From: Aliivibrio sifiae
Lineage (GTDB): Bacteria; Pseudomonadota; Gammaproteobacteria; Enterobacterales; Vibrionaceae
Assembly: GCF_002954705.1 (NCBI RefSeq)
Contig: NZ_MSCO01000002.1
Location: 1,385,263 to 1,449,262 of the forward strand
DNA: 64,000 bases
Reading direction: 5' to 3'
Under the pieces are notes generated by a model that was not told where the DNA came from, ran no database searches, and saw only the letters and a list, made by a program, of their open reading frames with translations. Both the position numbers and the translations under genes were made by a program. Positions 28,619-38,812 of the stretch are shown here, in pieces; position 1 is the stretch's first letter; every line of letters starts with the position of its first letter.

Positions 28619-30603
28619 TAGTTTACCTTTGTAATTGCACCTTTGATTTCAACCATAGCTCCCGCTTTTACTTGAGCGATAGCACTTGCTTTAAGAGCGA
28701 CCGTTGCAGCTTTAATATTTGCTTTCCCTTGACCTTCAACTGTCACCATTGCTGCTTTCATCTCTGCTTTTGCTTTCCCTAAAATGCTAATTTGTGGCCC
28801 ATCTATCTTAATACCACTAGCACTGATTTCTATTTTACTGGCTCCTACTTTCAGTTCTATTTTACTTTTTCCAGTAATCGCAATAGAACTACCATCAACC
28901 ATAACCGATGATTTTGCTTCCAGTAACATTTTAGATCCGGCACCCAATTTAACTTCTTTGTCACTACTCGAAGACCAATTATCTTTACTGTTTATTTCTA
29001 TTGTTTTTTCACTTTTAAGAAATACTCCCTCTTTTACTAATAGATCTGAGGTTTTATCTATTATTGTTGTTTGCTTACCTTTAACGGTTGTTAGCCAATC
29101 ATTATTCGCATTCAACAATAGGTCTTTTTCAGCATGAAGAAATATATGTTCTTTATCTTTTTGATCTTCAAAACGCAGTTCGTTACCTTGTTTATTGTTA
29201 CCTTTTGGCGTAGTCCGAGTTTTAATTCCACTTTGAGAAGCTGAAGAATAAGGCGTCCTATTCGATTTATTATAGATAGAACCGACAACAATGGGCTGAT
29301 CAGGATTACCATCAATATATTGAACAAGTACCTCATCCCCAATACGTGGCACAAATTGCATACCAAATCCTTTACTCGCTAACCCTTGAGAAACAGGAAG
29401 CCAGCACGATGAATTCTCATCTTCTTTGCCTTTTTGATCCCAATGAAATTGTACTTTTATACGTCCCATGTCATCACGGTAAATTTCTTTATCTTTAGGT
29501 CCTGTCACTGTTGCTGCATGAATAGAATGCACTTGAGGTTTTGGTCTTAGTACAGGTCGATATGGCGATGATGTTATCAAACATTGAAAATGATTTTGAT
29601 AGGCCACCTTCTTTCCTGATTCATCGCAGTTAATACTATGAGTGACCTTTGAAATTACGTATTCTTGGTTAAAATTGCTAACAGGATGCTTAAGTAATTT
29701 AAAACGTTTACCGCAAGAAAAAGCTGCTATATATGACTGAGAGATAGCTAATGTTTTCTCTATATCTAACGCTTCCATATGACGCTTAACAGCAGAACGA
29801 ATATTCCCTTTATCGGTAAAGCCTTGCCCATAGTGGTAAGAAGAAAATGACGTAGGGGAATGAGTGAATTCACTTTTACGTTCACCACTACTGAAAACTT
29901 CTGCTAATTCTTGAGTATGATCCACTAATGATAATTTTGCAGTGCCTATACTTGTTTTCAGTTGCCATGTATTCACTGTACTCTCAGGATCGGAGCTTCC
30001 GTCTTGAAAGTACACAGAGTTTCTCTCAATTGATTTAAAGCCTTGATTTGAATCTGCAATAATAACAATAGCTTTACTGCCAGTATGATCAACATGGTAA
30101 TGCCATCCTTCACTAGACAATAAGCGCTGTACAAACAATAAATCACTCTCATCTAATTGAGCACAATACTTATGTTTTTTACCATTTTCAGACAATGAGA
30201 TTTTAAAATAACTTTTAAAATCAGACTCCCCAAGTACTTTATCTATAATTTGTTTCGTCGTCATATCTTGGAAAATTTGACGATTATAACGATATGCAAG
30301 AAGCGAAAGAGGATCAGAAGCTTGAATTTGATAAAAGAATAAAGACTTTTCTTCGCTGTAACCCATTAACTCAATACTAACTGCTAAGCCGAAAAAATGA
30401 CGAGTTTCCTTTTCTTGTTTAAAAATAACATCAACACTTTTGCCTAATACTTTATCACTAATCTTAGTATTGCTCGCAACAGAAAATGTAAAATTAGTTC
30501 CTTGAGATAATACTTCCTCACATTCTAATTGAGTCACAGTATATATTTCATTATCAACTAACCTCACAGTCAGAGGGCGAAAATCATGTAATAATTGAGT
30601 CAT
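28618..30603 (-). CDS. vgrG: T6SS spike protein VgrG
   Basis: VgrG is the trimeric spike that puncture-tips the Hcp tube. The gp27-like part occupies ~1-370 (LDESDLLFVQRLLSSEGWHY). The gp5 OB-fold follows (DMGRIKVQFHWD, FVPRIGDEVLVQYIDGNPDQP). The beta-helix at the C-terminus has the repeating Lys-Ala/Val pattern and ends in ITKVN. At 661 aa there is no evolved C-terminal toxin domain. It is the first gene of the cluster. A 463-bp gap with an imperfect palindrome at 30665-30691 lies upstream. Confidence 0.96.
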   Translation of the reverse strand: MTQLLHDFRPLTVRLVDNEIYTVTQLECEEVLSQGTNFTFSVASNTKISDKVLGKSVDVIFKQEKETRHFFGLAVSIELMGYSEEKSLFFYQIQASDPLSLLAYRYNRQIFQDMTTKQIIDKVLGESDFKSYFKISLSENGKKHKYCAQLDESDLLFVQRLLSSEGWHYHVDHTGSKAIVIIADSNQGFKSIERNSVYFQDGSSDPESTVNTWQLKTSIGTAKLSLVDHTQELAEVFSSGERKSEFTHSPTSFSSYHYGQGFTDKGNIRSAVKRHMEALDIEKTLAISQSYIAAFSCGKRFKLLKHPVSNFNQEYVISKVTHSINCDESGKKVAYQNHFQCLITSSPYRPVLRPKPQVHSIHAATVTGPKDKEIYRDDMGRIKVQFHWDQKGKEDENSSCWLPVSQGLASKGFGMQFVPRIGDEVLVQYIDGNPDQPIVVGSIYNKSNRTPYSSASQSGIKTRTTPKGNNKQGNELRFEDQKDKEHIFLHAEKDLLLNANNDWLTTVKGKQTTIIDKTSDLLVKEGVFLKSEKTIEINSKDNWSSSSDKEVKLGAGSKMLLEAKSSVMVDGSSIAITGKSKIELKVGASKIEISASGIKIDGPQISILGKAKAEMKAAMVTVEGQGKANIKAATVALKASAIAQVKAGAMVEIKGAITKVN

Positions 30604-31066
30604 TATAGTATTATTCCTTTAGTATAATAATTAAAATTAAAAGATATTTATTTTCTAAAACCATACAGACTGTCATACTATACTTATCTGTATATATTAT
30701 TTACTAAACATAATAAAAACTTGTAAATAATTTAAACTATTAATTTATTATTACTAAAAAACAACCTCAACATAAAATAAGCGATTCATAAGAGCAGAGC
30801 TTTCTCATACAAAGTTTTTACATTCATCATGACGAATGTCAGAAAATAAACTGGCTTTTACTCAATAATCGTCATGATTAAAATCCTTGGATGTTTGACC
30901 AAGCTCGCTTCCACAGTTTGAAACTACCAGCGACCATAATAAATTCCGAACAATCTAGAATGAAATAGAGATAATAATTTTGCTTCGTTCTTACACTGAG
31001 CATAATAACGATTACGTCAGTTAATGCCTTTCAAAATTAGTCAGAAAATTTTAGTTCTTAGACATT
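30604..31066. other. Intergenic region upstream of vgrG holding repeat copy A
   Basis: The first ~150 bp are AT-rich and contain the partial palindrome ACAGACTGTC...TATCTGT (30665-30691), a candidate operator. The rest carries a diverged repeat (listed separately). No ORF is seen. Confidence 0.6.
30803..30960. repeat. Diverged repeat, copy A
   Basis: About 160 bp that align at roughly three quarters identity with 40846-40985 in the same orientation. The best blocks are CATTCATCATGACGAA and AATCCTTGGATG followed by CAAGCTCG. Both copies can fold into a stem formed by ATCATGACGA/TCGTCATGAT (30826-30835 with 30869-30878 in this copy). Confidence 0.7.
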
Positions 31067-31876
31067 TCACTTACCGATAGTCACTTGTTCATCTCCCGTA
31101 CGAACTTTACTTGGTGTTGTACCAAAACGACGGCGATAACTCTGTGTAAAGTACGATTGGCTTGAAAAACCGGACTCCATCGCGACGTCCACAATACTCA
31201 TTTTACTAGTCAGTAATAGCTTATGAGCATGCAATATACGACGCTCACTAATCCAGGCTCTCGGTGAAATACCATAGTATTCGTTAAAAAGCTCTTTAAA
31301 CGTCGTAAGACTAGCACCAAATTCTTGAGCGTAGTCCGTCAGTTTCCACTCTTTGAGATAATGACGTTCCATAAAGCGACGTAATCGTTCTGAACTTTTG
31401 TTTGTCAGTTGTGACAACAAGGCATATAGGTGTTCACCCTGTTCACCATGTAATAATAGGATGAGCATTTCCTCATACTTTAATCGCATAATAGCGTCAG
31501 GATACGACTGCTCTTCTAATGTTTTCATTCCTGATAACGTTTGTTTAATCAATATATTAAGAGTAAACGAAAATAATCCAGATTGAATGTTCGCGACCTT
31601 TGGAAAAGACATTAAAAGCTCACTATGCTTTTGCAATAGTTTACTGACAAACTCGTTATCAAATTCAATAACTGAAGCCCTATATTGACCATCTATCGGT
31701 GTATATTCTAGTAAGTAATCACCTTGAGAAAAGTAAATACCACAACCAGCAACAACATTAAGTGTGCAATCTCCAGTTTTTACTCTCAATAGACCATTGT
31801 GAATGACAACAATCTGGGACTGACCAGAATGAAATACTTCATCTTGTTTTTCACAACAAATTTTTCGCGAACGCAA
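31067..31876 (-). CDS. AraC-family transcriptional regulator
   Basis: The C-terminal AraC DNA-binding domain has both helix-turn-helices (LTDYAQEFGASLTTFKELF and IVDVAMESGFSSQSYFTQSY, then RRRFGTTPSKVR). The N-terminal ~150 residues are a cupin-like sensor related to ExsA/PsrA-type regulators. The start is a TTG at 31876, chosen because AAGGGGG sits at ideal spacing; no ATG competes. It lies next to the first T6SS gene, on the same strand, so it is a candidate local regulator. No direct evidence links them. Confidence 0.85.
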   Translation of the reverse strand: MRSRKICCEKQDEVFHSGQSQIVVIHNGLLRVKTGDCTLNVVAGCGIYFSQGDYLLEYTPIDGQYRASVIEFDNEFVSKLLQKHSELLMSFPKVANIQSGLFSFTLNILIKQTLSGMKTLEEQSYPDAIMRLKYEEMLILLLHGEQGEHLYALLSQLTNKSSERLRRFMERHYLKEWKLTDYAQEFGASLTTFKELFNEYYGISPRAWISERRILHAHKLLLTSKMSIVDVAMESGFSSQSYFTQSYRRRFGTTPSKVRTGDEQVTIGK

Positions 31877-32749
31877 ATTGCCCCCTTCAGTGTTAAATTA
31901 ATCTAACACATCTATTCCTAACTAGAAAAATTGTCAAAGTTTGACTTAAATACGAACAACACAATTTTAATTAAAGAAGCATACATTGCACTACCATACC
32001 CTCAAATAAACAATGAATAGATCAAGAATTACCATAGACAGTAAAATAATATTTTAAAATAAATTTGCCCAATATTTTTGTATATTAATATTTATAATAA
32101 CGATGAATCATACATTTAGATCATTAGCTCTAATTACACCATTAAACAGTTCCGCATACCATAAAAATAACAACTAGTGAAAATAATATTATTAATTTAA
32201 ATACTAACTAGAACAATACATAAAAATAAATATTACTATGTAATATAAACTTAACAAGTTAATAAAAAAATAAATTATTATTTACATCCTTGACAAAGGC
32301 TATACTGTCACATAAATATAAAAAAGATCAACTATTTTTTATGTTAACCAAATAACCTATAAAATCAATAGATAACATATACTTATAAATCTCTATTACT
32401 TTATTTATTTCGCAAATAAAACTATATACGGAATTAAGTGAGAATACTCTTTGGAATTTACTAAATAAAACACCGTTAATATTTACATCACCTACAGAAG
32501 AAACATTCATATAAAAAATGCCAACCAAATTTGATAAACATACAAGCTGATTTTCATTTAATATACTCTTTATAAATTATAATTTAGCTCAAACTAATTA
32601 TTAGTAATTATGTTTATAAATAACAACCTTACAGCCATTAATGGTTATAAGGTTGTTATTTTTTTTGTGCGAAATAAGACTATTGAGAATACAATCCAAT
32701 AAGTCGTAACAATTAGGTATCGTGGATATCTTTATAAGGATAATTCGTT
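31877..32749. other. AT-rich intergenic region with a terminator before the chemoreceptor gene
   Basis: This 873-bp region is very AT-rich. It should contain the AraC-gene promoter at its left end. A possible 66-aa minus-strand ORF (32328-32528) lacks a ribosome binding site. The only strong structure is the plus-strand terminator near 32620. Confidence 0.5.
32617..32668 (+). terminator. Plus-strand terminator 80 bp upstream of the chemoreceptor gene
   Basis: ATAACAACCTTA pairs with TAAGGTTGTTAT and is followed by a run of T. No plus-strand gene lies upstream, so it ends either an unannotated small RNA or an attenuated leader of the chemoreceptor mRNA. Confidence 0.75.
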
Positions 32750-34564
32750 ATGTTTAAACGATTTTTGATATTAAGTTTTTCGATAATGATTGCATTATCA
32801 TTCTTTGCTTCCGTTTCTTCTTTTTTGGCTTTGTCTGATTTATCAAGTATGGCCATAAAGTATCGTTCTCAAGCTTTAAAGAGTACTGAATGGGGAAGAA
32901 TCCAAGCTAATGTATTGGAAGCTAGAATCCAGGCTATTAAGTATATGAATAATACTAATCTTAACCAATCTAACATCGACCGTTTCAAGCAAAGGCTACA
33001 GGCTTCGATTGAAAACTCTTCTAATTATCCAAATATTCAAAGTGAACTAAAGTTATATAATGAGTCATTTCAGGAATACATTGAGACCAAGAAAGAATGG
33101 ATATCTATAGAAGAAGATCGAAATGAATCATATAAAGAACTTATATCATCAATACGATCAAATAATTCAATATTATCAAAAAAAGTTTTGATTAGTCTTA
33201 TCGAACTAGAAAACATGTACATTAAACTTTCACATAATCCAAATGATTTAGCCTTGAGCAAAAGTCTAAATATTGCTTTGGGAAAAAAGGACAATGAGAC
33301 TCTCGCTTTATCTACTTATAAAACTTTGCTGTCGAAATCAGTGAAAAATTTGATTTTAATGAAATCGAAAGCTTCTTACTTGGATATTATTGGTCCGAAG
33401 CTATCATCAGAATCTGAAAATGAGAAGTTATCTAGTATAAAAGAACAAGATATCATTGGTCCTATACTCAATAAATTACTGACCGAATATAAACGTTATG
33501 CAATTTTCTTTGGGTTATTCTTTGTAACAATACTATCTTTTAATGCCAGAATAATTTTTAATCGGGTTTTTAATTCCTTAGGTGGAGAGCCAGAAAAGAT
33601 CGCTCGCCTAATGAAAGATATTTCTCAAGGAAAATTAGTAAAAACTAAAGGCGTTAAACAAGCTAAAGGAATTCTTGGTGAACTTGCTGTTATGAGTGAT
33701 TCTTTAATACATCCAATTGTAAGTGTTAGACAAGGAAGTGAGGGAATTAGATCTCAACAAGAGTCATTACTAATTTTAATGACAGAAAATAAAAATAATT
33801 CTTTAAACGAACTGTCTTCTGTAGAGCAAATTGCAACAGCATCGACAGAATTAGCATCGACAGCCAGTGATGTTGCAGATAATGCTCAAAAGGCTGAGCT
33901 AGCAGCTCAAGAAGCTAATGAGGTTATTTTATCAGGTCAATATACGTTAAATCATTCAACCCAAACAACAGAATCGGTTTCTAATTCTATTATTGAAGCA
34001 CAAAAGATCGTTATCAATCTTAGAGAACATTCAGAGAAGATTAGTAGTGTTGTAGATGTTATTACTAACATTTCAGAACAAACCAATTTATTAGCATTGA
34101 ACGCTGCAATAGAAGCTGCTCGCGCTGGAGAGCAAGGAAGAGGTTTTGCTGTAGTTGCTGATGAAGTGAGAGCTTTGGCTGGAAAGACTCAACAATCAAC
34201 GATTGATATTCAAGAAATCATCTCTCAGTTACAGGAGCAATCTAAGCAAGCTGATGAATCAATGAGTAAAAATGTAGAGTTAATGAACATTACGAGGTTG
34301 GCAACAGAAGAATTGACTAAATCATTTGTCGTTATTTCAGAAAAAGTCGCAAGTATTTCTGACGTTAACGCCATTGTTGCAACGGCTTCAGAGGAGCAAA
34401 GTGCAGTAACAATGGATATTTCAAAACAGCTTGAAGGTATGAGCATTTTGGTTCAAAAAAATCTTGAAGGAATATACGAAACTGTTAATTCGAGTGATAG
34501 GGTAATGAAACTGGCTCATAATCTGAAATTAGATATGGACTTTTTTAACATTGAGAACACGTAG
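32750..34564 (+). CDS. Methyl-accepting chemotaxis protein
   Basis: A transmembrane chemoreceptor of 604 aa that signals to CheA/CheW. Helix 1 spans residues ~4-28. The periplasmic helical sensor domain covers ~30-245 with no recognisable ligand motif. Helix 2 ([21 protein letters not shown]) follows, then a short HAMP-like linker. The signalling tip reads [20 protein letters not shown] and then [15 protein letters not shown] clear ribosome binding site (AAGGATAA) precedes the ATG. It is a single gene with no chemotaxis partners nearby. The ligand is unknown. Confidence 0.95.
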   Translation: MFKRFLILSFSIMIALSFFASVSSFLALSDLSSMAIKYRSQALKSTEWGRIQANVLEARIQAIKYMNNTNLNQSNIDRFKQRLQASIENSSNYPNIQSELKLYNESFQEYIETKKEWISIEEDRNESYKELISSIRSNNSILSKKVLISLIELENMYIKLSHNPNDLALSKSLNIALGKKDNETLALSTYKTLLSKSVKNLILMKSKASYLDIIGPKLSSESENEKLSSIKEQDIIGPILNKLLTEYKRYAIFFGLFFVTILSFNARIIFNRVFNSLGGEPEKIARLMKDISQGKLVKTKGVKQAKGILGELAVMSDSLIHPIVSVRQGSEGIRSQQESLLILMTENKNNSLNELSSVEQIATASTELASTASDVADNAQKAELAAQEANEVILSGQYTLNHSTQTTESVSNSIIEAQKIVINLREHSEKISSVVDVITNISEQTNLLALNAAIEAARAGEQGRGFAVVADEVRALAGKTQQSTIDIQEIISQLQEQSKQADESMSKNVELMNITRLATEELTKSFVVISEKVASISDVNAIVATASEEQSAVTMDISKQLEGMSILVQKNLEGIYETVNSSDRVMKLAHNLKLDMDFFNIENT

Positions 34565-34586
34565 TTTTAGTGTTTCATAAATTTAA

Positions 34587-35815
34587 GGGCGGGATCGAAC
34601 TTTAGTTATTGAAAATAAATAACTTTATTTTCAATTGGAACTTTTTCTGATAGTCGCGATCAGATCATGAAGTAAAAAACATGAGAAACTCGTATGATTA
34701 TCATTGAACAGCTAAAAAAAGTGAAAGATACCCGTTCGCACATCAACCAAGTCTACCCTGTTATAGAAGTCGCTTTTGTTGTCATAACAGCCATGCTGTG
34801 TGGTCAAAATAAATGGACGGATATTAAGGATTTTGGTGAAGGAAATATCGACTGGTTACGTAAGTATTTCCCCTATGAAAATGGCCTTCCTACCCGACAT
34901 AATATTGCAGCCATTATGAGGACTGTTGTTCCTGAAACGCTCTTAGATGCGATGGTGGGCTGGGTTAATTTGCATAGGGAGAAGCATGCTCAGCCCATCA
35001 TCAGTGTTGATGGAAAGGTACTGAAAGGAGCTAAAGCGAATAAGCAAGATAACACTCTTTATATGGTCTCAGCATTCGATGTTGACGAGGGTTTGACTCT
35101 CACACATCAACCCTGTGAAGGCAAAGGAATGGAGCTAACAGCGATAAGAAACCTGTTAGATACTTTAGATATAAAAGGATGTTTATTAACAGCTGTTGCC
35201 CTGCATTGTCAGGTTGAAACTCTGAATAAAGTAGTTAATAAAGGTGGCGATTTTTTAGTGCAAGTCAAACTGAATCAGCGAAGTTTACTCGCAGAAGTGG
35301 ATACACAATTCCAAGATTATTGGTCTTTGCCTGAAGATAAACAAGAGTCGTACATTACCGAAGATAAAGGCCATGGCAGAAAAGAGAGCCGTGAGGTTTA
35401 CGTTCTCCCAGCAGCCTTCAGTGAAGCACTCAGAGAAAAGTGGTCTGTCGTTAAAAGTATTGTTGCAGTGGTGAGAGATAGAACTGTCAAAGGGAAAGGA
35501 AGTTATGAAACTTCATACTATATTTGCACAGACCATTTATCCTTAGAGTTAGCCTCCCAAGCGACCAGAAAACACTGGCACATCAAGAACCAGCAGCACT
35601 GGGCGTTGGATGTTATTTTCAAGGAAGATGAGCAACGTATTTATGCTGGAGACTCAGCATTAAATATGGCTTGTTGTAGACGTTTTGTTCAGAACTTGTT
35701 TAGGAAATCCGAAGGGAACTTGTCAGTACCAAGGAAGATGAATAAAGCTGCATGGAATAAAGATTACAGAGCCTCTGTTCTGTTTACATCAGATTAACAA
35801 AGTACATTCGTGCCC
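34587..35815 (+). mobile_element. ISAs1-family insertion sequence
   Basis: The element is about 1.23 kb. Imperfect terminal inverted repeats (GGGCGGGATCGAACTT versus GGGCACGAATGTACTT read inward from the right end, 11 of 16 matching) bound the transposase gene. Both ends are flanked directly by the same 14-bp sequence TTTCATAAATTTAA (34573-34586 and 35816-35829), a target duplication somewhat longer than the 8-10 bp usual for this family. Confidence 0.8.
34694..35797 (+). CDS. ISAs1-family transposase (catalytic residues altered)
   Basis: A full-length 367-aa transposase of the H-repeat/ISAs1 type. The first catalytic Asp is present in ISVDGKVLKG. The usual second motif (TIDAMGCQ) reads LLTAVALHCQ, so the Asp is replaced. 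The third (WxIENxLHWxLDVxFxED) reads HIKNQQHWALDVIFKED, with Lys at the expected Glu. The ending KAAWNKDYRASVL is normal. The frame is intact, but two of three DDE residues appear lost, so the enzyme may be inactive. Motif comparison is from family knowledge. Confidence 0.9.
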   Translation: MIIIEQLKKVKDTRSHINQVYPVIEVAFVVITAMLCGQNKWTDIKDFGEGNIDWLRKYFPYENGLPTRHNIAAIMRTVVPETLLDAMVGWVNLHREKHAQPIISVDGKVLKGAKANKQDNTLYMVSAFDVDEGLTLTHQPCEGKGMELTAIRNLLDTLDIKGCLLTAVALHCQVETLNKVVNKGGDFLVQVKLNQRSLLAEVDTQFQDYWSLPEDKQESYITEDKGHGRKESREVYVLPAAFSEALREKWSVVKSIVAVVRDRTVKGKGSYETSYYICTDHLSLELASQATRKHWHIKNQQHWALDVIFKEDEQRIYAGDSALNMACCRRFVQNLFRKSEGNLSVPRKMNKAAWNKDYRASVLFTSD

Positions 35816-35829
35816 TTTCATAAATTTAA

Positions 35830-36145
35830 CTAATGTACGATAAACATTTAACCAGAAAAAGCTGTCATGTACTAGCGATAATCAAAGTGGAGTTCTCACG
35901 CGCTGTCATTTTTAAATAAGTAATATGAGGGTAGAATGACAGCAAAAGGAATAAATCAACCGAACAAGTTAAATAACTTGGAATATTACAAATAGAAATG
36001 CAAGTTATTAGTCTCACTAGTATTTTTCCTGTGAATAGTTTCCTAGACCTTGAAAGTAACAGTTTTTATTATTGAATAATATTTATCTCTGCTTATCGGG
36101 GCCTTAATAGGATTTACATATTATTAAAATTTTAAGAGGTATATA
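35830..36145. other. Intergenic region, hairpin only
   Basis: No convincing gene is present. GCTGTCATT (35902-35910) and AATGACAGC (35935-35943) form a perfect 9-bp inverted repeat, and a third GCTGTCAT occurs at 35861. A 19-codon ORF inside is too short to support. Confidence 0.4.
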
Positions 36146-36352
36146 ATGACAAAGACACTTATTGCTAGCACTTATCAATCATTTATTGATATGTGCATTA
36201 ACGAGTTGGTTGAGGATACAAATATTCATTGCACCTTTCCACTAATGACCAATGAAATTGAAAGTCTTAAAAAGTTATTTATTAAAAATAGTGGCTTAAA
36301 AATGACGGTTACAAAAACCTCATCTAAGTTAACACCTAATCAGATTTTATAA
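36146..36352 (+). CDS. Small hypothetical protein (68 aa)
   Basis: The ATG follows AAGAGGT at good spacing. The 68-aa product is soluble, with no signal peptide and no known motif. It is 15 bp upstream of another orphan ORF on the same strand, so the two probably form an operon. It lies in the accessory region right of the IS element. Confidence 0.5.
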   Translation: MTKTLIASTYQSFIDMCINELVEDTNIHCTFPLMTNEIESLKKLFIKNSGLKMTVTKTSSKLTPNQIL

Positions 36353-36367
36353 CGTGGTTAACAAATT

Positions 36368-36733
36368 ATGTATATAGAAGATATTAACAGTTTAAAGATC
36401 TACTACTCTGGTAATTTAAAGTTAAAGTCAGAAATTCATAAGCTAATAACAGGAAAAGGACATTGCAGTTATAGCTTATCTGAATTTTTAGTTTCTAGTT
36501 TCTCATATAATAAACAATCTAATCTTATAGATATAGAGCTAGAAAATAGCATTCAATTAAATGACTTTGATTTCAGCAATGAAGATATTGAATATCTAAC
36601 CCTTTCGATTAATATAAAATATTGCCTAGCTAATAAACGGGTAATAAATATTACCTTTGAAAGTAGCTGTCATGATGTTGTAGCAAAGCTAATTGATTTC
36701 GAATTTCTCATTGATGCTAGATTAAATTTTTAA
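36368..36733 (+). CDS. Hypothetical protein (121 aa)
   Basis: Second gene of a likely two-gene operon. It is rich in Asn, Ile and Ser, soluble and without a signal peptide. Cysteines occur at two spots (HCSYSL and KYCLAN), with one more in SSCHDV. No family is recognised. A small accessory pair like this could be an immunity/toxin or antitoxin/toxin unit, but nothing in the sequence shows it. Confidence 0.5.
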   Translation: MYIEDINSLKIYYSGNLKLKSEIHKLITGKGHCSYSLSEFLVSSFSYNKQSNLIDIELENSIQLNDFDFSNEDIEYLTLSINIKYCLANKRVINITFESSCHDVVAKLIDFEFLIDARLNF

Positions 36734-36917
36734 TAGAAAAAAAGACTAAAACTATATTTAATATGGTAGGTTTATATTAGTTGATAAGTAATAAATATTA
36801 CGCTCAGGAAAGAGATTGTTGCAAATGATTTTATTCTGTAAATAACCCTACAACAGATTCATTATTATTGAAAAATAATACCAACTCTAATAATTTTATA
36901 ATCTAAAAGGAGCAGAT

Positions 36918-37223
36918 ATGACCCCTAACTTACCGACACTTACCAAGACCAGTAGCCTAAGTTTAAAAATAATGCTCTAGAAAAAGAACTTGCTGTAAAT
37001 TTACCTTTTGAAATAAAGCCAAATAAACCTAACAGAAAAGGCGTGTTTTTAGTTCATGGTTTAGGCTATTCTACTGGTGCAAACCTAGTTACATCAGAAG
37101 CGCTAATGTATGGTTTTCTGATTATGGAGTTAAAGAAGAAGGGAAGATTTTTGCACGCTTAACTTATAACCCTTATTTTAAGCAAAGCATGGAAATTTTA
37201 GATCATGTTATGACACGTGAATA
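36918..37223 (+). pseudogene. Remnant of an alpha/beta hydrolase
   Basis: After a short ORF from the ATG at 36918, the frame around 36967-37110 reads KELAVNLPFEIKPNKPNRKG then VFLVHGLGYS, a typical oxyanion-loop strand of alpha/beta hydrolases. It then jumps to another frame giving WFSDYGVKEEGKIFARLTY and ending DHVMTRE at a stop (37221-37223). The nucleophile elbow and most of the fold are deleted. A terminator follows. Confidence 0.6.
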
Positions 37224-37237
37224 ACGTCAGTAACGTA

Positions 37238-37277
37238 GTAAGGCCAACTCATCGATAGAATTGGCCTTACTGTTTTT
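37238..37277 (+). terminator. Terminator after the hydrolase remnant
   Basis: GTAAGGCCAA pairs perfectly with TTGGCCTTAC, followed by TGTTTTT. It survives although its gene is broken. Confidence 0.85.
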
Positions 37278-37280
37278 AAC

Positions 37281-38608
37281 CTAGTTAACTGTAATCGTTG
37301 AAATCGTATACCAGTTTTTTTCTTGGGGCATATCAATCGCCAGTTTAATTTTGGCTTCACCAAGATCATTGACTAAAGCGATTTGTAAATCATATTCACC
37401 GGCTAAAACTGGAACAGTTATGTCGTCATTAATAGCAATCACTGGTGCATCCCCCATTCTAGTTTCACCTGGTAACCAATCTAACACTTCTCTTGAAGTC
37501 TCTTCCTGTTTCTCTACATTCCCCGAAGAATCAACAAAACGATATGCAACGCGATAAGGATAATAAGATGGGGCAACCCCACTATTTTTCCATTCAGACA
37601 TTATAGTTATTGAACTCCCACTAGGAGCAACTTTAGGGTGTGTTAACGATCTCAGCTCAAAGCGATAACCAAGCTTTTTAAGCATCTCTTGAACTTCAGG
37701 TTGGTACTCATTAGGAATACAGGGCGAACGCATGAGTTATCATTCTGTTAATCGTTACACTTATTTAACTCATAAAAATACTTACCAGCAAAAATAGAGG
37801 TTAATTCTTAATCAATTATTGGTGGTTAAGTGTGAATACAAAAACGCAGATTAGCTTCTATTTACATTTTCAACTCGTTTCGTTAACAAAAATTCTACTC
37901 ATGCGTTCGCCCTGATTAGGAATAGGCTTTGATTTAGCATCAATTAATAGGGCGTGATGGTCTAGCGCATAATTGAATACCTCGATTACCTCTTTTTTAC
38001 TAAAGTCATGCTCTGTTTTCCATTTTGTCATATCATCACATGTTTCAAATTGAACGGGAGCTTGTTTCCAAATACTTCGAATTTGAGACCCATTATTCTC
38101 AGCATTATCTAGCGCCTCAGGATAGCCTTCATCCATATGGCTCCATGAGTCAGAGAAGTAACCAATCAGGTAATTTACTTTCATTTGATCCATATCCTGT
38201 ATTTTCCATAGCAATAATACGTAGAGCTAATTTTTTATTAACCACTTTAGCTTTATCAACAACCTTCTGAATCTCACTAAAATCAAACAAATCAGCATCT
38301 GTTGGCTGAATATCAGACCAATTCCAACGATAATAAACGGTACTAGTTTAAGGGTAAGAGGGAATGGGCTTCCATTGATTATCTTTAATGGAAATAGAAT
38401 GAAAATCAGTAAAGCCAATATCAGGATTAATAAATACTTGGCAACTGATTTTTGGCTTAGTCGTTACCAAACCACCCTTTTCAGTAACCGAGCTTCCCAT
38501 TGCTGTATCACAATAATTTATGGGATCTGTCGGCGAAGCATCATCAGAGCCACAGCCAGCCAAGAATAATGACAAAAAGAAGAAAGGTGACACTTTTAAG
38601 AAATACAT
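37281..38608 (-). pseudogene. Broken lipoprotein with DUF4874/DUF4832-type domains
   Basis: One gene in pieces. The 5' part (38608-38348) encodes a lipoprotein signal ending LAGC and then NPDIGFTDFHSI. After a stop, another frame (about 38345-38160) reads TVYYRWNWSDIQPTDADLF then KLALRIIAMENTG, the start of a glycosidase-like barrel. 37870-38214 gives MKVNYLIGYFSDSWSHM. The last part (37281-37733) is a C-terminal beta-sandwich (YRFELRSLTHP, SEWKNSGVAPSYYPY). At least two frame breaks and deletions separate the parts. The intact family is larger and probably acts on extracellular polysaccharide. Confidence 0.75.
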
Positions 38609-38725
38609 AAATAAACCAAACAGATAAACTAGCTAAAGTTTACAAAGGAAAAGAAAAAACATGTGAACCCTCTGTCAGATCTTTCTTTATTCTTACTTCT
38701 AATAAAGAAAATAGAGATCAAAACA

Positions 38726-38758
38726 GAAGCATGATCAAGGTTACATTCTTCTGGATCC
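38726..38758. promoter_or_regulatory. Outlying RctB-type site
   Basis: GAAGCATGATCAAG has the core of the ori2 12-mers. It faces an inverted CATTCTTCTGGATCC, whose complement recurs at 48448-48462 beside an ori2 12-mer. It lies upstream of the split metallopeptidase gene, about 9.4 kb from the origin core. Confidence 0.5.
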
Positions 38759-38812
38759 TTAATTGACTTATACTATGCTACAACTAATTCGAGACTGCTT
38801 AATGGACTAACT

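Noticed and set aside
32328..32528. 66-aa minus-strand ORF in the AT-rich gap
   Set aside because: No ribosome binding site and composition expected for random AT-rich DNA.
32581..32749. Leader of the chemoreceptor gene considered as a c-di-GMP riboswitch
   Set aside because: The conserved GEMM bases and tetraloop/receptor are not present; only a terminator hairpin is seen.
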